This document shows, in pieces, positions 1 through 7,813 of a DNA stretch of 23,422 bases (position 1 is the first letter of the stretch; each line of letters starts with the position of its first letter). The DNA is from an uncultured Paenibacillaceae bacterium. GTDB taxonomy: Bacteria > Bacillota > Bacilli > Paenibacillales > DA-C8. Location of the stretch: the NCBI GenBank assembly GCA_937957685.1, contig CALGAO010000149.1, forward strand, positions 1 through 23,422. Direction: 5' to 3'. The notes under the pieces were generated by a model. The model did not search any database and had not been told where the DNA came from. It was given only the letters and a program-made list of their open reading frames with translations. Both the position numbers and the translations under genes were made by a program.

Positions 1-795
1 GCCCTGATGGGCAAGGGCAACGAAGCGGGATGGAACTGGACGAACTTCCTGTTCGAAGCGGGAGGAGAGATTCAAACCGTAGCCGATGGCAAAGTAACGG
101 CTGTATTTCATTCGGATGCGGGTCTTAAGGCGCTTGAGTTCTATCACAGACTGAAATGGGAAGCGAATGCGATCCCGACGGACTGGGCGCTGAACTGGGG
201 CGATGCAGTAGGTTCCTTCGCGCAAGGACGCACCGCGATGGTAATCGCTGGCGCGGATGGTCCGGTGGATCAAGCGTTGAATCAGGGCGGCATGAGCAAA
301 GACGATATCGCCGTCTATCCGATGCCGGCTTATCAACCGGGAGGCAAGCATACCGGCGTCCTCGGCGGCGACTACCTGGTCATCAATCCGAATGCTACGA
401 AGGAAGAACAGGAAGCGGCGTTTAACTATGCGGTGTTCGATTACTTCTCTGATGATGCAATCGTATCTGCGGAAGAAAACATCAAGGCTCGTCAAGCGGA
501 GGGCAAATTCTTCATCCCGCCGGTCATCGAATACTTCACGATGGATTCCGAATTTGGCCAGAAGATGAAAGCCCTCTATGACAAGTACGATAATGTGTAT
601 CAGTACGACTTGGGAGTTCTTAACCTCTTGGACGGCAAACCGGAAGCACAGTTCAACACCCAGGACTACTATGCTGAGATGACGCTGGCGATTCAGGAAG
701 TGTTCACGAAGAAAGACGCGGATCTTAAGGCGATCCTGGATCGTGCAGCGAAGAATGTGCAAGAGAATGTATTTAACTCCATTCAAGTGCAATAA
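1..795 (+). CDS. Extracellular solute-binding protein of a carbohydrate ABC transporter (5' end outside window)
   Basis: The reading frame is open from base 1, so the N-terminus, including any lipoprotein signal, lies upstream; about 264 codons of the C-terminal part are visible. The mix of aromatic residues, the run LGGDYLVINPNATKEEQEAA and the closing helices ending AAKNVQENVFNSIQVQ are typical of the C-terminal lobe of family 1 (SBP_bac_1) sugar-binding lipoproteins. These bind oligosaccharides outside the membrane and hand them to a permease pair. I infer a sugar ligand from the family and from the downstream putative glycoside hydrolase; the ligand cannot be told from sequence. A terminator-like hairpin follows the stop codon. 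Family call is fairly sure, substrate is not. Confidence 0.82.
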   Translation, partial: ALMGKGNEAGWNWTNFLFEAGGEIQTVADGKVTAVFHSDAGLKALEFYHRLKWEANAIPTDWALNWGDAVGSFAQGRTAMVIAGADGPVDQALNQGGMSKDDIAVYPMPAYQPGGKHTGVLGGDYLVINPNATKEEQEAAFNYAVFDYFSDDAIVSAEENIKARQAEGKFFIPPVIEYFTMDSEFGQKMKALYDKYDNVYQYDLGVLNLLDGKPEAQFNTQDYYAEMTLAIQEVFTKKDADLKAILDRAAKNVQENVFNSIQVQ

Positions 796-816
796 TCGAT
801 CGTTCAACTGACAAGA

Positions 817-855
817 GGGTTGTCCCTGTGACCGAAGATCTGGGGGCAACCCTTT
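817..855 (+). terminator. Terminator-like hairpin after the solute-binding protein gene
   Basis: GGGTTG (817-822) pairs with CAACCC (847-852), and the CCC at 824-826 can extend the stem with GGG at 842-844. Only three T residues follow, so it is a weak intrinsic terminator or attenuator. It lies across the most upstream possible start (GTG 828) of the next gene, which argues for a later start there. Confidence 0.4.
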
Positions 856-893
856 GTGATAAAGTGGAGAAATGGATTGACGGAAGAGCGAGG

Positions 894-3629
894 ATGGTGA
901 GTACCTTGATCAGGAACAAGCACAGAATCCTTCTGGCGGGTGTGGTGCTGGCGGTTGTATTGGCGGGGACGGCGATTCTTATTCTCGTTCCTGGCAGTCA
1001 GATTCAATTCCAGGAGCAAGAGGATCTGATCGTCGTCCGCACACCCGTATATGAGATCGCGTTTCATGCAGACAGAGGCGGAATTGCCTATATCAAAGAG
1101 AGAACCTCCGGACAGATCCTGAGTTCCGGGAATCGGGAGGACAATCTGTGGTGGGCCTTTATGGCGGATGAATCCTCACATCGATCAACGGAGTCGGAGC
1201 AGTTCACGTATGAATGGAGCAACAGGGAGAAGAAGTTGACGTTCCGCTATGAGAGTCCGATCGTTGTGCGTATCGAGATGGATTTTACTCAAGAGGATCG
1301 GGTTGTCATGCAAGCCTTCGCGGACAATCAGACCGCAGCGGTTGTGGAGTCCTTCCGGTTCCCCTATGAGCTTCGGTTCGACATTAATCAGGCAGACAGC
1401 GCTTTGTTGCCCATGCTGCCTGGCGCCAAGCTGAACGCAAGCTTCTTCAAGGAGAACAACTCCTTCGAAGGACAGTATCCCGGCATGATGTTTGCCGCCT
1501 ATACAGCGTTGCAATTAAAACATGGAACACTGGTTTTGTTCGATATTCATGAAGGACCGATCGCAACGCTGGACGTTGGCTTCAAGAGTCAAGTCGATGA
1601 TGCTCAGAAATCGGCGATCGTCCACAACTACAAGACCTGGATCGAGCAGGGAGGGCAGTGGATCTCGCCGAAGATCGTGGTCATGCTGAGCGATGGGTAT
1701 GAAGCTTCCATCTCGGCTTACCGCATGATGAATCGGATCGACGAGTATCGCGGGATCGAGGAGAAGCTTGGGGAGCAGATGAAGCAGTATGCTGCAGCTC
1801 CGCTATACAAACTGGATATCGCGGCGATTGGTCGGGAGGATTGGAACGGACTGAGAAACAAATGGCTGGATACCTTGGAACACGCCGGCATCATACACTT
1901 GGTGGGTTTCCAAGAAGGCGGCCATGATGAGCATTATCCGGATTTTATCCCTCCGGCTTCGAAGTGGGGCGGAGAGGATGATTTCCGAGAGTTCGTTGCT
2001 TATGCGCAGCAGAAGGGGCATCTCGTGATCCCTTATACGAACTTCTCCTGGTGGAGCGCGTCCTCTCCCACGCTGGCCAATCTGCCGGCCAATCTGGAAT
2101 TGGCGGACATCGTCGTGCGGAGCGAGAACGGGATGATCATCAAGGAGGAATATGGCCCTCACATCGGGTATGTCGTCAATCCGAATCATCCATTCGTCAG
2201 GGACCGGATAGCCGAGGAGCATAAGGAACTGATCGAGGAGGCGGGATTTGACGGGATATTCGAGGATCAATGGGGTGCGCGCAATGCGCCGTATGTTTTC
2301 AATAAGGAAGTGGCCGATGGGACGGATCCTTCAAACGCGTACTTCGAAGGCGTTCGTCAATATTTTCGATCGATTGGGCACCAGATGTTCGTCGAAGTGG
2401 GCATCGATGTACTGGCGGATGACAGCACCGGGTTTCTGGGAACCAACTATCTGTGGGATCTCCTCGGCTACCGGACGAAAACGGACCAATATACGGAATA
2501 CTTCCCGATGGCGGGCATGCTGCTAAGGGATAAAGTGCTGCTGTATCAACATAATCTGGCGTTTGAGACGATGACCCATTCGAAGGCGATGCTCCGTTGG
2601 AACTTGGCGCAAGGCTATCAACTGAGCATGGATCTGCTGAATGGCACCGAGAATCCATGGGTGGATGTAGCAGGCGTGTTTCAGAATCAGGTGCTTGCGC
2701 ATTATGCGAGTGAGCTTGTTGATTCGTTCGAGCATCTGGACGAGTCCGTTACGCGGACGGTGATAGGGGATTATACGATCACGGCCAATTGGCACGAGGA
2801 AGAAGGCTACGCTATCGGTGACTTCACCTTGGCTCCCGGCGGAGTGGAATCTGTGAACAGGTCAGGAAGCGTGCGCGGCGGGGTATATACCCGTTACAAC
2901 GGGAAGGAGCTGGACCCAGGCGACCATTACCTGGTAGAGGTGCGTGAGGAGGATCACATCCGGATCTACCAACCGATGGGGGCGGACACGACCATCTCCA
3001 TCCGTAAAGGAGATAAGTGGCCGCATGCGAGGGTCGCAGCTTATCAACATAACGGCAGCTTGATCGCAGAACTGCCGGTGGCAGAAGAAGGGGACTATGT
3101 GACCTTCGACTATATCGGCATCATCTATGATCAGGAGGTTGGTTATGTGCAGATCGACCGTTCCGACACGGCCAGCGAAGTGAAGGAGGTGCCGTTCAGC
3201 AAACAGGCGCCGAAGATCAATCTTGCTCTGGGCAAGCCGATCGTGTCATCCACCGATACGACGCAAGACTTCCCAGCCTGGAAAGCCAATGACGGTGATC
3301 ACTACACGTATTGGGAGAGCATGCCGAATCGCTTCCCGCAACAGATCACCGTGGATCTGGGAGACAGGATGAAGGTGCAATCCGTTGTTCTTACGCTGCC
3401 GCCGCTTGATGTCTGGGAGGCGAGGGAGCAGGAGATCGAGGTTCTGATCAGCGATGACGGCGATCCATTCACGACACTCGTCGGCAAGGCAACGTATACC
3501 TACGATCCTCGAACGGGCAACAGGGTGGAGATTCCGCTTGGCGAGGCGGAGGCAAGATTCGTGAGGGTCGTGGTGAGCGGCAACACGGGATGGCCAGCGG
3601 CGCAGGTATCCGAGCTGGAGGTATATTGA
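894..3629 (+). CDS. Membrane-anchored putative glycoside hydrolase (TIM-barrel, DUF6259-like) with C-terminal discoidin domain
   Basis: From the ATG at 894 the product is 911 aa. Residues about 11-32 form one hydrophobic segment (uncleaved anchor or signal). A beta-rich N-terminal part is followed by a barrel-like central region with GFDGIFEDQWG near residues 452-462 (acidic residues D453, E457, D458) and FVEVGIDVL near residue 500 (E501). These look like barrel strand ends of retaining glycosidases, but I cannot assign catalytic residues. The last ~135 residues (LALGKPIVSS..., then VDLGD..., ending VSELEVY) fit an F5/8 type C carbohydrate-binding domain. The frame stays open back to a GTG at 828, but that start would sit inside a terminator-like hairpin; GGAAGAG at 882-888 gives the ATG a ribosome site. 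A partner role with the preceding sugar-binding protein in glycan use is inferred. DUF6259 membership is from memory of family style. Confidence 0.68.
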   Translation: MVSTLIRNKHRILLAGVVLAVVLAGTAILILVPGSQIQFQEQEDLIVVRTPVYEIAFHADRGGIAYIKERTSGQILSSGNREDNLWWAFMADESSHRSTESEQFTYEWSNREKKLTFRYESPIVVRIEMDFTQEDRVVMQAFADNQTAAVVESFRFPYELRFDINQADSALLPMLPGAKLNASFFKENNSFEGQYPGMMFAAYTALQLKHGTLVLFDIHEGPIATLDVGFKSQVDDAQKSAIVHNYKTWIEQGGQWISPKIVVMLSDGYEASISAYRMMNRIDEYRGIEEKLGEQMKQYAAAPLYKLDIAAIGREDWNGLRNKWLDTLEHAGIIHLVGFQEGGHDEHYPDFIPPASKWGGEDDFREFVAYAQQKGHLVIPYTNFSWWSASSPTLANLPANLELADIVVRSENGMIIKEEYGPHIGYVVNPNHPFVRDRIAEEHKELIEEAGFDGIFEDQWGARNAPYVFNKEVADGTDPSNAYFEGVRQYFRSIGHQMFVEVGIDVLADDSTGFLGTNYLWDLLGYRTKTDQYTEYFPMAGMLLRDKVLLYQHNLAFETMTHSKAMLRWNLAQGYQLSMDLLNGTENPWVDVAGVFQNQVLAHYASELVDSFEHLDESVTRTVIGDYTITANWHEEEGYAIGDFTLAPGGVESVNRSGSVRGGVYTRYNGKELDPGDHYLVEVREEDHIRIYQPMGADTTISIRKGDKWPHARVAAYQHNGSLIAELPVAEEGDYVTFDYIGIIYDQEVGYVQIDRSDTASEVKEVPFSKQAPKINLALGKPIVSSTDTTQDFPAWKANDGDHYTYWESMPNRFPQQITVDLGDRMKVQSVVLTLPPLDVWEAREQEIEVLISDDGDPFTTLVGKATYTYDPRTGNRVEIPLGEAEARFVRVVVSGNTGWPAAQVSELEVY

Positions 3630-3775
3630 TCAACTTCCAGTATATCCGAGCCGCATCTCACTTAAGGAGATAATCTGCAAGTAGCTTGGACCATATAAGT
3701 GATGTATGAAGCCTGAAGCGGGATGAGGGATTGACGGAGAGGCGTTGTGAAGCAATGGAGAGTTGTGAAAATGAA
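3630..3775 (+). other. Intergenic stretch without recognisable gene
   Basis: The gap between the hydrolase stop and the first S18 start is 332 bases. This first part shows no convincing ORF, no clear terminator (only a weak ATCTC/GAGAT hairpin near 3655-3672) and no remnant of rpsF or ssb that I can recognise. The remainder of the gap holds the promoter and leader listed separately. Confidence 0.5.
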
Positions 3776-3804
3776 TTGATTTTCAATTTGCATTGAGTTA
3801 TATT
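3776..3804 (+). promoter_or_regulatory. Sigma-A-type promoter for first rpsR copy
   Basis: TTGATT at 3776-3781, 17-base spacer, TATATT at 3799-3804. Transcription would begin near 3811, leaving a leader of about 150 nt. The same -35 hexamer and spacing recur before the second copy. Confidence 0.6.
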
Positions 3805-3820
3805 AGTATAAGCGACTTTA

Positions 3821-3961
3821 ACAGGGGCACAGGTGTGCCTAACGAGAAATATAGAGATCATACAGAAAAAGGTAACGGTGATTGGGCGCAAGCGTCAGAG
3901 CGCAGATTGCCGTGCCAACCAATCTTATCAACGTCTAATTGAAAGGGACTGAATCAGTACA
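3821..3961 (+). promoter_or_regulatory. Structured 5' leader of first rpsR copy
   Basis: GGCACA (3826-3831) and TGTGCC (3834-3839) form a tight hairpin, followed by TAAC at 3840-3843. A second possible fold is closed by GATTGG (3880-3885) with CCAATC (3919-3924) and encloses a GCGC/GCGC helix. The hairpin plus TAAC resembles the leader before the second copy. I infer an autoregulatory S6:S18-type ribosomal-protein leader; not proven. Confidence 0.4.
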
Positions 3962-4243
3962 ATGACGATCGCGCCAAGAAATGAAGAAGAGCGCAGCGAG
4001 AGAAAGTTTACGCCGCGCAGAGGCAGAGGCAAACGCAAGAAAGTTTGCTACTTCACTGTCAACAAAATTACCCACATTGATTATAAGAATACAGATATTC
4101 TGAGAAAGTTCATCAGCGAGCGCGGGAAGATCCTGCCTCGCCGTGTAACTGGCACAAGTGCCAAGTATCAACGTGAACTGACTGTGGCCATCAAGCGCGC
4201 AAGAACACTGGCGCTTCTGCCATACACATCAGACAATCATTAA
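3962..4243 (+). CDS. rpsR: 30S ribosomal protein S18, copy 1
   Basis: 93 aa. The core from KVCYFTVNKIT through GKILPRRVTGTSAKYQR to AIKRAR and LALLPYT is diagnostic for bacterial S18, which binds 16S rRNA together with S6 on the small-subunit platform. A stop codon lies three codons upstream in frame, so ATG 3962 is the only normal start; its AAAGGGA site (3942-3948) is unusually far away, about 13 bases. There is one cysteine (KVCYF) and no CxxC zinc site. It differs from the second copy at about 9 of 64 aligned core positions and has a shorter, different N-terminal tail. Codons are more AT-rich (aaa, att, aga) than in neighbours, suggesting an old duplication or a separate origin. It has its own promoter and terminator, so it is an independent unit. 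Confidence 0.93.
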   Translation: MTIAPRNEEERSERKFTPRRGRGKRKKVCYFTVNKITHIDYKNTDILRKFISERGKILPRRVTGTSAKYQRELTVAIKRARTLALLPYTSDNH

Positions 4244-4248
4244 TTCAG

Positions 4249-4278
4249 AAGTGCCGCCTGTGACAGGTGGCACTTTTT
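4249..4278 (+). terminator. Rho-independent terminator after rpsR copy 1
   Basis: AAGTGCC-G-CCTGT pairs with ACAGG-T-GGCACTT, a near-perfect stem closed by a very short loop and followed by a run of T. It separates transcription of the two S18 genes. Confidence 0.85.
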
Positions 4279-4332
4279 ACTTAAGGCAAGCAGCTCAGAT
4301 AGCATGCTCAAGTTTGAGTGCAGGGAAAATGA

Positions 4333-4361
4333 TTGATTTCTGTGCCCATTTGTGATATTTT
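4333..4361 (+). promoter_or_regulatory. Sigma-A-type promoter for second rpsR copy
   Basis: TTGATT at 4333-4338, 17-base spacer, TATTTT at 4356-4361 with a TG at 4353-4354 giving an extended -10. Same hexamer and spacing as before copy 1. Confidence 0.6.
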
Positions 4362-4373
4362 AAAAAGAGTCAT

Positions 4374-4404
4374 ATCCACATGAAACACCCGGGTGTGTGT
4401 AACA
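4374..4404 (+). promoter_or_regulatory. Leader hairpin of second rpsR copy
   Basis: The 12-base palindrome ACACCCGGGTGT (4385-4396) can form a short hairpin, with CACA just upstream able to pair to the following TGTG; TAAC follows at 4400-4403. The GGTGTG...TAAC arrangement matches the copy 1 leader. The exposed CCG is reminiscent of the S6:S18 binding motif known from rpsF leaders; this link is an inference. Confidence 0.4.
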
Positions 4405-4435
4405 TAACCCTCTGATCAGGAAAGGATGAAGCAGT

Positions 4436-4744
4436 ATGAGCGAGCAGCAACAAGAGCGCAAGCCTGCTACTCCCCGTGAAGGCGCAAACCGCGAACAGCG
4501 CGAGGAACGCAAGTCCTTCAACCGCCGCGGCCGTAACAAGCGTCGCAAAGTCTGCTATTTCACTGTCAATAAGATCACCTACATCGATTACAAAGATGTA
4601 GATACCCTTAAGAAATTCATCAGTGAACGCGGCAAGATCTTGCCAAGACGCGTGACGGGGACAAGCGCCAAGTATCAACGCATGTTGACCACGGCGATCA
4701 AGCGGGCAAGGCAGCTTGCATTATTGCCGTACACGACGGAATAA
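4436..4744 (+). CDS. rpsR: 30S ribosomal protein S18, copy 2
   Basis: 102 aa with the full S18 core (KVCYFTVNKITYIDYKDVD, GKILPRRVTGTSAKYQR, AIKRARQLALLPYT). The N-terminal tail is longer than in copy 1, about 35 residues rich in Gln, Glu and Arg. ATG 4436 is preceded by AAAGGA at 4421-4426 with good spacing. This copy occupies the position expected for rpsR directly before the yybS-gdpP-rplI-dnaB run and its codon use matches its neighbours, so I take it as the ancestral housekeeping copy. It has one cysteine and no zinc ribbon. Bacterial S18 functions with S6; the S6 gene (rpsF) and ssb, normally upstream in one operon, are not in this window. Confidence 0.95.
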   Translation: MSEQQQERKPATPREGANREQREERKSFNRRGRNKRRKVCYFTVNKITYIDYKDVDTLKKFISERGKILPRRVTGTSAKYQRMLTTAIKRARQLALLPYTTE

Positions 4745-4755
4745 GGCGCAAGCGC

Positions 4756-4781
4756 AGCAGGGCGAAAGCTCTGCTTTTTTT
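4756..4781 (+). terminator. Rho-independent terminator after rpsR copy 2
   Basis: AGCAGGGC (4756-4763), GAAA tetraloop, GCTCTGCT (4768-4775) with one G-U pair, then seven T residues. A textbook intrinsic terminator. Confidence 0.9.
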
Positions 4782-4842
4782 GTGTATAGGACGCAAGGCC
4801 GCCTGAGACAGGGAAACGGCTTTATAGGCGGAAGCGGAATTA

Positions 4843-4851
4843 TGGTATAAT
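4843..4851 (+). promoter_or_regulatory. Extended -10 promoter for the yybS-gdpP-rplI-dnaB run
   Basis: TGGTATAAT is a perfect TATAAT with the TGn extension. No good -35 is seen 17 bases upstream. It lies between the rpsR terminator and the yybS-like gene, so this run is probably transcribed separately from rpsR. Confidence 0.55.
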
Positions 4852-4887
4852 CATGTTCAACAACTCTCGAGATTCTGAGGTGACGAT

Positions 4888-5805
4888 ATGCGGCAGTGGG
4901 CACGCCAACCAATATTCTGGTCAGTCATGATGATCATCCTGGGCTTCTCATTCCTCACGCCGTTGCAGATCATAACGATGCATGTCGCCATGATCCCGAT
5001 CGTCGTGCTGGTGGTCAGTTCCCCTACGCTGGTGCATGCGGCGGGGTATTTCATCGTGCCGGCGCTGCTCTTGCTGTTCCTGTCAGGCACCGCCTGGCCG
5101 TTTACCGCCATCATCCTGGCTGTGATGCTCGTGCCTGGAGCGGTGATGGGCTATATGTACAGGAGGCGTGCCACCGCCTGGGCGACATTGATGGCAGGCG
5201 CCGTATCGATGATTGCCGTGCTGCTGACGATCTATGTGTCGGTGTCGCTTGGAGGAGTGGATATTCCGGCTGAGATCCGTGCGCTGATCGAGGGGCAGTT
5301 TGGCCTGGTCGAGCAGATCACGGGGACAGCGGTCATCTCGCCGGATACGTTGGATGCCTTGATCTCCGTCGCGGTCCGCCTTCTTCCGCTGTATATCATG
5401 ATCATTGCTTTTTATTATACGGTGGTCACACATTTCTTCAGCCGGAGATTGCTGAACGGGCTGGGCTATCCTGCAGCTGCCCTGCCTCCCGCCAGAGAAT
5501 GGCGCCTGCCCAGGTCGCTCGTCTGGTATTACCTGGTGGTGCTGCTTCTGGATCTGTTCGTTACGCCGGACAATTTCCTGTATACGCTCGTCCTGAATGT
5601 GTACCCGATCCTGCTGATGGCGTTTACGGTACAGGGCGTGGCCTTCATCATTTACTGGATGCACATCAGGGGAAGGAGCAAGGTGCTGCCGTTCATCGTG
5701 GGCATCCTCTGCATCCTGTTCCCCCCTGCCATGTATATCACAAGTATGGTCGGGCTGATAGATACGGCTTTCCCGGTGCGTCAGTATCTCACCAGGAGGA
5801 AGTAA
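4888..5805 (+). CDS. yybS: YybS-like DUF2232 polytopic membrane protein
   Basis: 305 aa, highly hydrophobic, with about eight membrane segments (for example around residues 10-30, 35-50, 55-85, 95-120, 165-185, 210-230, 240-260 and 270-290) and a basic C-terminus. Length, topology and position directly before gdpP match the DUF2232/YybS family, whose molecular role is not established; a link to c-di-AMP signalling or the envelope rests only on genomic association. ATG 4888 has GAGGTGA at 4877-4883, four bases away. The gap to gdpP is 46 bases, consistent with cotranscription. Family call rests on position plus hydrophobic pattern, since the sequence itself has few invariant motifs. Confidence 0.75.
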   Translation: MRQWARQPIFWSVMMIILGFSFLTPLQIITMHVAMIPIVVLVVSSPTLVHAAGYFIVPALLLLFLSGTAWPFTAIILAVMLVPGAVMGYMYRRRATAWATLMAGAVSMIAVLLTIYVSVSLGGVDIPAEIRALIEGQFGLVEQITGTAVISPDTLDALISVAVRLLPLYIMIIAFYYTVVTHFFSRRLLNGLGYPAAALPPAREWRLPRSLVWYYLVVLLLDLFVTPDNFLYTLVLNVYPILLMAFTVQGVAFIIYWMHIRGRSKVLPFIVGILCILFPPAMYITSMVGLIDTAFPVRQYLTRRK

Positions 5806-5851
5806 GCAGAAGTGCGGACAGGGACTATGTGGTTGGGAGCGATTCGATTCC

Positions 5852-7813
5852 ATGCATAAATTTCTCGTCAATCGATGGCATGGTTACCATATGTGGCTGA
5901 GTCTGATCGTCCTGGTCATCCTGGACATCGGACTGCTGGTCTACGAATGGGTGGCTGGCGCGGTCGGCTTCGTGCTGACCGGTGTCGTCGTCTACTATGC
6001 GGTTCGGGCCGAGCGGGCGTTCCGTGAGGATCTGCACGAGTACATCATGACGATGTCTCACCGCGTGAGGCATGCCGGCAACGCTGTCATCCAGGAACTG
6101 CCGATCGGCATCGTGCTGTACTCCGGCGACATGCTGATCGACTGGCATAATCCATATGTGTCGAAGATGTTCCGTCAGGAATCGATCGCAGGAGATTCCC
6201 TTGCTGAACATTTCCCGGAGCTGGCAGGCAGGAAGGAGCAGGAATCGGTCATCCACATTCAGAGAGAGGACCGCATCTATGAGGTGATGGTCAGGGCGGA
6301 AGATCGGTTGCTCTTCATTCGGGATGTGACGGACTTCACCACCTTGTCGAAGCGCTATCAGGAGGAGAAGATCGCCATCGGGATCGTCGCGCTGGACAAT
6401 CTCGATGAGGTGACGCAGGGGATGGAGGATCAGGCGAGGGCGGTGCTCGTCGCCCAGGTGGCCAGCGAGATCAACAACTGGGCGCTGAATGAGCAGATCT
6501 TCCTGCGCCGCATCGCTTCGGACAAATTCCTCATCGTGATGGATCAGAAGACGCTGCGCAAGCTGGAGCAGACCCGATTCGAGATCGTCGACGCCGTGCG
6601 CGATCTGACCGCGGAGATGAAGCTGCCGCTGACGCTGAGCATCGGCATCGCCTCGGGCTTCGACAGCCTGGTCGAGCTGGGGCAGATGGCGCAGTCGAGC
6701 CTTGATGTGGCGCTGGGACGGGGCGGCGACCAGGTGGCTGTGCGGTCAGGGCAGCGGCTGTCCTTCTACGGCGGCAAGTCCAACGCCGTCGAGAAGCGGA
6801 CGCGCGTTCGCGCCAGAGTCATCTCCCATGCGCTCAGGGATCTGATCCGGCAGAGTGATCATGTGATCATCGCCGGACATCGCATGCCGGATATGGACTC
6901 GCTGGGAGCGGCGATCGGCGTGCTCAAGGCGGTGCGCATGAGCGGCAAGCGGGGATCGATCATCCTCGAGGAGATCAATCCGTCGATCGAGCAGCTGGTG
7001 AATGAGCTGAGCGAGCACAGGGAGATCCATGACAGCTTCATCACGCCGGAGCAGGCGCTGAACATAGCAGATCAGAACACCCTGATCGTCATCGTGGATA
7101 CGCACAAGGCTTCGATGCTGGCGGAGCCGCGCATCGTGAATCTCTCGAGCCGGGTGGTGGTGGTCGACCACCATCGCCGCGGCGAGGAATTTATCAATGA
7201 AGCGGTCTTGATCTATATCGAACCTTACGCGTCGTCGACCTGCGAGCTGGTCACCGAACTCCTGCAATATTTCCACGACCAGATGAAGCTGGAGCCGATC
7301 GAGGCCACCGCCCTGCTGGCAGGAATCGTCGTCGATACGAAGAACTTTACATTAAAGGCGGGAGCGCGGACCTTCGAGGCCGCGTCTTTCCTGCGGCGCA
7401 ACGGCGCCGATCCGGCGATGACGCAGCATCTGCTGAAGGAGAGCCTGCAGGACTATATCCAGAAATCCGAGATCATCCGGAATGCCTCCATCATCTACGA
7501 TCACATTGCGCTATCCGTAACGGCGCCTGGCTACAAGTGCACTCAGCTGGTCATCGCGAGGGCGGCGGATACGCTGCTGAATATGGCAGGTATCTACGCT
7601 TCCTTCGTCGTCAGCGAGCTGCCGGACGGCCGCATCGGCATCAGCGCCAGGTCTTCCGGCCAGATCAATGTGCAGGTCGTGATGGAGAAGCTCGGCGGGG
7701 GAGGTCACCTGACCAATGCCGCCGCGCAGCTTGATGTACCGCTGGAGGAAGCGGTGCGCCGTCTGAAGCAAGTATTGGCCGAAATAGAAGCAGAGGAGGG
7801 GCTTTTTGAATGA
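5852..7813 (+). CDS. gdpP: Cyclic-di-AMP phosphodiesterase GdpP
   Basis: 653 aa, the usual size. Two membrane segments lie at about residues 14-50, followed by a PAS-like region (about 75-150) and a degenerate GGDEF domain (about 160-310) in which ASDKF replaces the active-site signature, as expected for GdpP. The DHH phosphoesterase domain carries GHRMPDMDSLGAA (about 341-353), IVDTHKAS and VVVDHHRRGEE (about 434-444). The DHHA1 domain ends with GGGGHLTNAAAQ (about 614-625). All metal-binding and substrate motifs appear intact. The enzyme hydrolyses c-di-AMP to pApA and so tunes potassium, osmotic and wall homeostasis. No in-frame start exists between the upstream stop and ATG 5852, although the ribosome site (GGGAG 5835-5839) is distant. 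The stop overlaps the rplI start as ATGA, implying coupled translation. Confidence 0.96.
   Translation: MHKFLVNRWHGYHMWLSLIVLVILDIGLLVYEWVAGAVGFVLTGVVVYYAVRAERAFREDLHEYIMTMSHRVRHAGNAVIQELPIGIVLYSGDMLIDWHNPYVSKMFRQESIAGDSLAEHFPELAGRKEQESVIHIQREDRIYEVMVRAEDRLLFIRDVTDFTTLSKRYQEEKIAIGIVALDNLDEVTQGMEDQARAVLVAQVASEINNWALNEQIFLRRIASDKFLIVMDQKTLRKLEQTRFEIVDAVRDLTAEMKLPLTLSIGIASGFDSLVELGQMAQSSLDVALGRGGDQVAVRSGQRLSFYGGKSNAVEKRTRVRARVISHALRDLIRQSDHVIIAGHRMPDMDSLGAAIGVLKAVRMSGKRGSIILEEINPSIEQLVNELSEHREIHDSFITPEQALNIADQNTLIVIVDTHKASMLAEPRIVNLSSRVVVVDHHRRGEEFINEAVLIYIEPYASSTCELVTELLQYFHDQMKLEPIEATALLAGIVVDTKNFTLKAGARTFEAASFLRRNGADPAMTQHLLKESLQDYIQKSEIIRNASIIYDHIALSVTAPGYKCTQLVIARAADTLLNMAGIYASFVVSELPDGRIGISARSSGQINVQVVMEKLGGGGHLTNAAAQLDVPLEEAVRRLKQVLAEIEAEEGLFE

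Noticed and set aside
3962..4744. S18 pair as zinc-dependent and zinc-independent paralogues
   Set aside because: Both have a single cysteine (KVCYF) and no CxxC, so the known zinc-switch pairing does not apply.
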